NCBI RefSeq assembly: GCF_032854445.1
Contig: NC_088297.1
Location: forward strand, 24,687,127 to 24,751,126
From: Liolophura sinensis
Lineage: Eukaryota > Mollusca > Polyplacophora > Chitonida > Chitonidae
DNA: 64,000 nucleotides
Direction of reading: 5' to 3'
The translations under genes and the position numbers were made by a program. Shown in pieces: positions 60,801 to 64,000 of the stretch. The notes under the pieces were generated by a model. It did no database searches. It was not told the origin of the DNA and saw nothing but the letters and a program-made list of their open reading frames with translations. Every line of letters begins with the position of its first letter. Position 1 is the first letter of the stretch.

Positions 60801-60811
60801 TCAGACTTGTC
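51821..60811 (-). CDS. Tetraspanin C (seven coding exons, six-cysteine loop)
   Basis: Four-pass tetraspanin of about 262 residues. Exons are 60729-60811 (ATG at 60791), 58609-58824, 58081-58155, 56130-56240, 55123-55293, 52805-52888 and 51821-51889 (TGA), all phase 0 with GT-AG ends. It has TM1 across exons 1-2, TM2 at the end of exon 2, TM3 in exon 3 and TM4 across exons 6-7. The large loop has CCG (C158, C159), PPSCC (C189, C190), C199 and GC (C214). Six cysteines imply three disulfides, as in the CD63-type group, unlike genes A and B. Three N-glycosylation sequons lie in the loop (NYS 163, NRT 174, NKT 196), suggesting a heavily glycosylated surface or endosomal protein. The first exon begins at an acceptor, so an untranslated exon lies upstream, not identified. 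Identity as a tetraspanin is secure; the specific orthologue and role are not. Confidence 0.94.
53055..53312 (-). mobile_element. SINE family 1 in intron 5 of gene C
   Basis: Minus-strand copy with core 'ggtgggaggaaatcgggcag', B-box-side 'gctggacttgaactcactgt' and head complement 'gcgctagcacgctaacccct'. The tail is diverged. Confidence 0.85.
53313..54025. other. Intron 5 of gene C, mostly unique
   Basis: No coding. A plus-strand SINE tail fragment ('gtagtacgacgtaaaacaca' + 'agtcaaataaatg') lies at 53711-53751. Confidence 0.5.
54031..54325 (+). mobile_element. SINE with a different tRNA-like head and a family 2 tail
   Basis: The head 'ggtggcctaatggttagagc' (A-box-like) and 'gattcgagatcaaaccc' (B-box-like) differ from families 1 and 2. 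The end 'tcgtcgtcatatgactgaaa' + 'cattg..aagt' + 'gctaaaccccaagcattc' is the family 2 tail. A 30-bp part of the head is tandemly duplicated (54040-54069 and 54070-54099). Confidence 0.8.
54890..55028 (-). mobile_element. SINE family 2 fragment in intron 5 of gene C
   Basis: The tail-side half is present ('aacttttcagtcatacgacg', 'gtgcttcaatgagacaactt') and the head is lost. Confidence 0.75.
56395..56545 (+). mobile_element. Decayed SINE family 1 tail in intron 3 of gene C
   Basis: Faint matches are 'ccgccatcatataagtgaaa' and 'aagcaagtaaataaataaaa'. Old and uncertain. Confidence 0.4.
57064..57247. mobile_element. MITE-like element with 13-bp inverted repeats, intron 3 of gene C
   Basis: Perfect inverted CCGGGATCACGAA at 57066-57078 and 57230-57242, with further pairing inward, enclose about 150 bp containing 'cttagacttaggtcaaaatt' and 'ccttgttacgtaagaaa'. 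There is no coding capacity. It is related to 60537-60716 and 30031-30170. Confidence 0.75.
57323..57541 (-). mobile_element. SINE family 1 in intron 3 of gene C
   Basis: Minus-strand copy with 'acgacggcggccagcattat' and 'ccttcccacataacac'. The head is shortened and rearranged ('gctcgctattgctaaccact'). Confidence 0.82.
57542..58080 (-). other. Rest of intron 3 of gene C
   Basis: No repeat or exon recognised. Confidence 0.4.
58825..59765 (-). other. Intron 1 of gene C, unique part
   Basis: Contains small local duplications ('ttacgtcatccagaaat' about 58983-59028; 'cattgagctc' about 59253-59292). No exon recognised. Confidence 0.45.
59766..59925 (-). mobile_element. SINE family 1, truncated, in intron 1 of gene C
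   Basis: Clean tail-side two thirds ('gtgttttacgccgtactcaa', 'cgacggcggccagcattatg'). It breaks off after 'catccgcaggttgctt', so the tRNA-like head is absent. Confidence 0.87.
59926..60536. other. Intron 1 of gene C, with GAAT-rich patch
   Basis: Low-complexity 'gaatgaatgaatgaataaat' and related units at about 60355-60435. Otherwise unique. Confidence 0.45.
60537..60716. mobile_element. MITE-like element next to gene C exon 1 donor
   Basis: Ends 'ctggttccgggagcacaaag' and the complement of 'tgtgatcccgggaccag' form terminal inverted repeats. The interior 'cttagacttaggtcaaaatt' and 'catgttacgtaagaaa' match 57064-57247. On the minus strand it begins about 12 bp after the exon 1 donor. Confidence 0.75.
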
Positions 60812-61300
60812 CTAAAAGATGAAAAAATAGAACATGATGTCATTAACCTCTAAAACAAGCAATCAAGATTAAAGTAAAAGAAATCTAAAGTATGAAGTAA
60901 GGATCATCGTACAGACAACTAAAAACTATGCGTAAAAATACTTTCATTTTTTTCAGATTTTTTTAAGACTGCTGAAAAGCATTCAAATATTTCACCATAC
61001 TGACGGTATCTAGGAACTCTGACGTCACATCACCTTTCTTTCCTGATGTCGTGAATTGAGCTGGAAAGACTTTCTGTGACATCAAAATTCTTAAAGCTTG
61101 ACAACACGGTCCATAAAGCCCAACTTAGAATTCAAATGTTTAAACACCCTTAACTCTTTTCACAAAGATCAAAAAAATTAAATGAAAGTATATTTGTGCA
61201 TAGTTTGAAGTAGTTTATTTAGTGATAAATACTTCGATTTTTAGAGGCCTTTTCCTTTAATTCGTTTAAATGTACCAGCTTTTGACATATGCAGTGCTAC
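60812..61300. other. Region upstream of gene C exon 1
   Basis: Should belong to the 5' intron or promoter of gene C. No untranslated exon or promoter could be fixed. Confidence 0.35.
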
Positions 61301-61324
61301 AGACGCTGTCTGAAGACCTGTCGC

Positions 61325-61718
61325 TGTAGGATTACGTTCGGATGCAGCTCTTCTTGTACAGCTAACCGGCGTCGTATGATTAGGTGCGAATGCAGCTCCT
61401 CTTGTACAGCTAACCGGCGTCGTATGATTAGGTGCGAATGCAGCTCCTCTTGTACAGCTAACCGACGTCGTATGATTAGGTGCGAATGCAGCTCCTCTTG
61501 TACAGCTAACCGGCGTCGTATGATTAGGTGCGAATGCAGCTCCTCTTGTACAGCTAACCGACGTCGTATGATTAGGTGCGAATGCAGCTCTTCTTGTACA
61601 GTTAACCGGCGTCGTATGATTAGGTGCGAATGCAGCTCCTCTTGTACAGCTAACCGGAGTCGTATGATTAGGTGCGAATGCAGCTCCTCTTGTACAGCTA
61701 ACCGGCGTCGTAGGATTT
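61325..61718. repeat. 48-bp minisatellite, about 8 copies
   Basis: The unit 'gtatgattaggtgcgaatgc' + 'agctcctcttgtacagctaa' + 'ccggcgtc' has a period of 48, that is 16 codons. The plus strand is therefore open (61289-61744) with a Cys-rich 16-residue repeat (RCECSSSCTANRRRMI). No splice sites, signal peptide or homologue is recognised. Confidence 0.9.
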
Positions 61719-61744
61719 TAACGTTAATCGGTAATGTTCCATGA

Positions 61745-62045
61745 ACACCAAAGAAATAAATACGATTTGTGTCCTACCAGAAATCAGACACGTATTTAAT
61801 TAGAAAGATCCAGCATTTCCACATAAACCAAGACTAAAAAGTACTTGTACTCTGGGGGCGTAGTCCTCCGTCAAATCTACAAATTCCCACACTACAATAT
61901 CTGAATATCTGCCCAGTCTGTTAGTGAATCCACATTCAGATCCGAATCACCAACAAAATTTAAGTGATTGCTCCTTCAATAACTTACTTTCAAAAAATTT
62001 CAACAAAATCCCTTCATAACCTTTCATCTGAAGTCGTTGACAAAA
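61745..62045. other. Short spacer
   Basis: No gene recognised. An 'aaataaatacg' motif follows the 48-bp array at about 61755. Confidence 0.4.
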
Positions 62046-62049
62046 TCGG

Positions 62050-62432
62050 AGACAAACAAACAAACAGGCATGCAGACAGATAGGCATGCAGGCAGACAGA
62101 CATGCAGGCAGAGCGGCATACGGAGAGACAGACAGGCATACAGGCATACAGGCATACAGACATACAGGCATACAAGCTTAGAGACAGACAGACAGACAAG
62201 CACACTTACAGAGAGACAGGCATACAGACAGACAAGTATACAGACAGACATGCAGACAGAGAGGCATACAGAGAGACAGACAGGTATAGAGGCATATAGG
62301 CATACAGACATACAAGCTTACAGACAGACAGACAAGCACACGGACAGACAGACAGGCATACAGACAAGCATACAGGCATGCAGAGAGACAAGCATACGGA
62401 CATACACGCAGACTCACAGCAGATAGACAGAA
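62050..62432. repeat. GACA/GGCATACA simple-sequence array
   Basis: Mixture of 'gacagaca' and 'aggcataca' 4- and 8-bp motifs over about 380 bp. Long open frames on both strands result from the low complexity. Confidence 0.92.
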
Positions 62433-63130
62433 ATAAAGCAGTCAAATAAACCCATCACTCCGCAATCTCCCAGGCAAACGCAAATATGCAGTTCGCCCGT
62501 GATGCTAACGGAAAGCTAATTGCTAACTTTTGTTACTTTTGACTCCAGATCAAAATGCGGTTGGTACATGCAACAGTCGTGGCACAACTGAGAAGTCTGT
62601 ATGTTTGTTTGCCTCATCCAAAGAATTTCCTTACTTCAGCCGGTTTGAATTCCAAGTGAGTATTGTATTATTTAGCTATACAATACTGTTCTACATAATA
62701 ATGTAAAATCCGGATACACGCTATAGCGAGAGCTGGATTCGAACATGAGCTTTGTGATCATGTAACACGGACTCCATCGGAAAACCATCGGTTCTGGATT
62801 GTGTTATACAGAATTCCTGCTTCTGAAATTAGTGAACCAGGCAAAACATGTGAGAAACTTTCTCCTCCCTCTTAAATAGAATACCAGACTTAAACGGAAA
62901 TGACGTCATCGATGAACATAATTGAAACTCGCATCCTCAGTTCGGACTCTCCCTCCTAAGTTAATTACACGTGTGAACTAAAGCAGGCTATGTAATGTTC
63001 GAACTGACCGTTGGGATAAGATATATTTACGCCCAAGAAGAAAACTGAGAAGCTTTTCGGTGCTTTTATATATTATGCCACATAACTCCATATTAAGAAA
63101 TCACAACCAAATGTTTCACGTGTCCTTTAA
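62433..63130. other. Spacer, no gene recognised
   Basis: Unique-looking sequence. Nothing further is supportable. Confidence 0.4.
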
Positions 63131-63133
63131 CAT

Positions 63134-63402
63134 TTATTTATTTATTTATTTGACGTGTTTTACGCCGTACTCAAGAATATTTCACTTATACGACGGCGGC
63201 CAGCATTGTAGTGGGCGGAAACCGGGCAGAGCCCGGAGAAAACCCACAACCATTCGCAGGTTACTGGCTGACCTTCCCACGTAAGGCAAGAGAGGCAGCC
63301 AGCATGAGTTGGATTCGAAGTCACAGCGACCGCATTGGTAAGGGGCTCCTAGGTCATTACGCTGCCCTAGCGCGCTAACCAACTGAGCCACGGACCCCTC
63401 CC
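63134..63402 (-). mobile_element. SINE family 1, full length
   Basis: A minus-strand copy with all parts, from the '(tttat)n gacgtgttttacgccgta' tail to the head complement 'gcgcgctaaccaactgagcc'. The flanks 'cctttaacattta' and 'ccctttaatatca' look like a target-site duplication with one or two changes. Confidence 0.9.
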
Positions 63403-63526
63403 CCGTACCCTTTAATATCATTTGACTGTACACATATTATTATTGGGTATTTAATAAACATAATTTCCATGCTGACACACACAGTCTGACGCCGTTATAA
63501 ATAAGCAATTGCTAATTATAAAATGT

Positions 63527-63823
63527 CATTTAATTAGATTTGTTTATTTATTTGATTGGTGTTTTACGCCGTACTAAAGAATATTTCGCTTATACGGTGG
63601 TGGGAGGAAACTTGGCACAACCCGGTGGAAACCCACGACCATCCGCAGGTTGCTGTCAGATCTTCCAACGTAAGGCTGGAGAGGGAGGCAAGCATGAGCT
63701 GGACTCGAACTGACAGCGACCGCCTTTTTAAGAGGCTCCTGGGTCAAACACGCTGCGCTAGCGCGCTAACCAACTCAGCCACGGAGCCCACCCCCACCCC
63801 CCCCCCCCCCCCATTTAATTAGA
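63527..63823 (-). mobile_element. SINE family 1 with 12-bp target-site duplication
   Basis: A minus-strand copy (63539-63811) is flanked by exact 'catttaattaga' at 63527-63538 and 63812-63823. The distal end includes a long C run outside the tRNA-like head. A short deletion removes part of the 'cggcggccagcatta' core. Confidence 0.93.
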
Positions 63824-64000
63824 CGAAATACGCTTACCCTCAAGTTAATAACTTTAACATTAATTTTTTTTGTCCCCTGGAGCTCTTCACCGAAATGTTC
63901 AGATGGGTAAGTTTATAGTTTTATTGCAGTCGGGGTTAAATATGAAAAAAAAAAACAGCCAACAGAAAAACAAAATAACATGGTAAAGTTTCAGGAAGTT
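63824..64000. other. Window end, no feature recognised
   Basis: AT-rich. A minus-strand 'cttaccctcaag' at about 63834 could be a splice donor, but nothing supports an exon. Confidence 0.3.

Noticed and set aside
62024-62445. Several overlapping open frames on both strands rich in Cys/Leu/Ser or Gln/Thr/Arg
   Set aside because: Translation of GACA/GGCATACA simple repeats.
1-64000. Retrovirus, LTR element, Polinton or LINE protein remnants
   Set aside because: I looked for reverse transcriptase, integrase, capsid or envelope-like stretches in all frames and recognised none. Only non-autonomous SINEs and MITE-like elements are supported.

Overview
The window looks like nuclear DNA from a marine lophotrochozoan such as a mollusc or brachiopod. 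This is an inference. It rests on spliced GT-AG genes, abundant tRNA-derived SINEs whose 3' tails share a motif, many long minisatellites, and a 200-N scaffold gap. There is no operon structure, no rRNA or tRNA gene, and no intact autonomous transposon that I can see.

The real gene content I can support is a cluster of three tetraspanin paralogues, recovered exon by exon from splice sites. Gene A is on + (coding 17245-22705). Gene B is on - (coding 42497 down to 27324). Gene C is on - (coding 60791 down to 51821). All three have seven coding exons, all introns in phase 0, and nearly identical exon lengths (20-21, 70-73, 25, 34-37, 44-57, 28 and 21-23 codons), so they are local duplicates of one ancestor. 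A and B have four cysteines in the large extracellular loop. C has six and three N-glycosylation sequons. A and B converge, with likely poly(A) signals only about 0.5 kb apart at 25.2 and 25.7 kb. B and C are head-to-tail on the minus strand.

Gene B holds two almost identical copies of exons 3, 4 and 5 (29009-33823 and 34024-39130) that meet exactly at the 200-N gap. Unmerged haplotypes at contig ends are the most likely explanation, though mutually exclusive exons cannot be excluded. Gene A has an exon 6 that is one base shorter than in its paralogues, which breaks the frame at the last junction unless the base is missing from the assembly.

The rest is repeats. The first 17 kb holds a chain of unrelated minisatellites (37, 34, 31, 59, 32, 38 and 125 bp units), AT microsatellites and SINEs. 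Two adjacent arrays at 9.7-11.1 kb look built from the SINE 3' tail. Most large introns of A and B carry their own minisatellite (20, 49, 16, 22 and 53 bp units). Two SINE families, one further SINE with a different head, and a small inverted-repeat (MITE-like) family are scattered through introns and spacers. The right end (61-64 kb) holds a 48-bp array, a GACA-type array and two SINEs.
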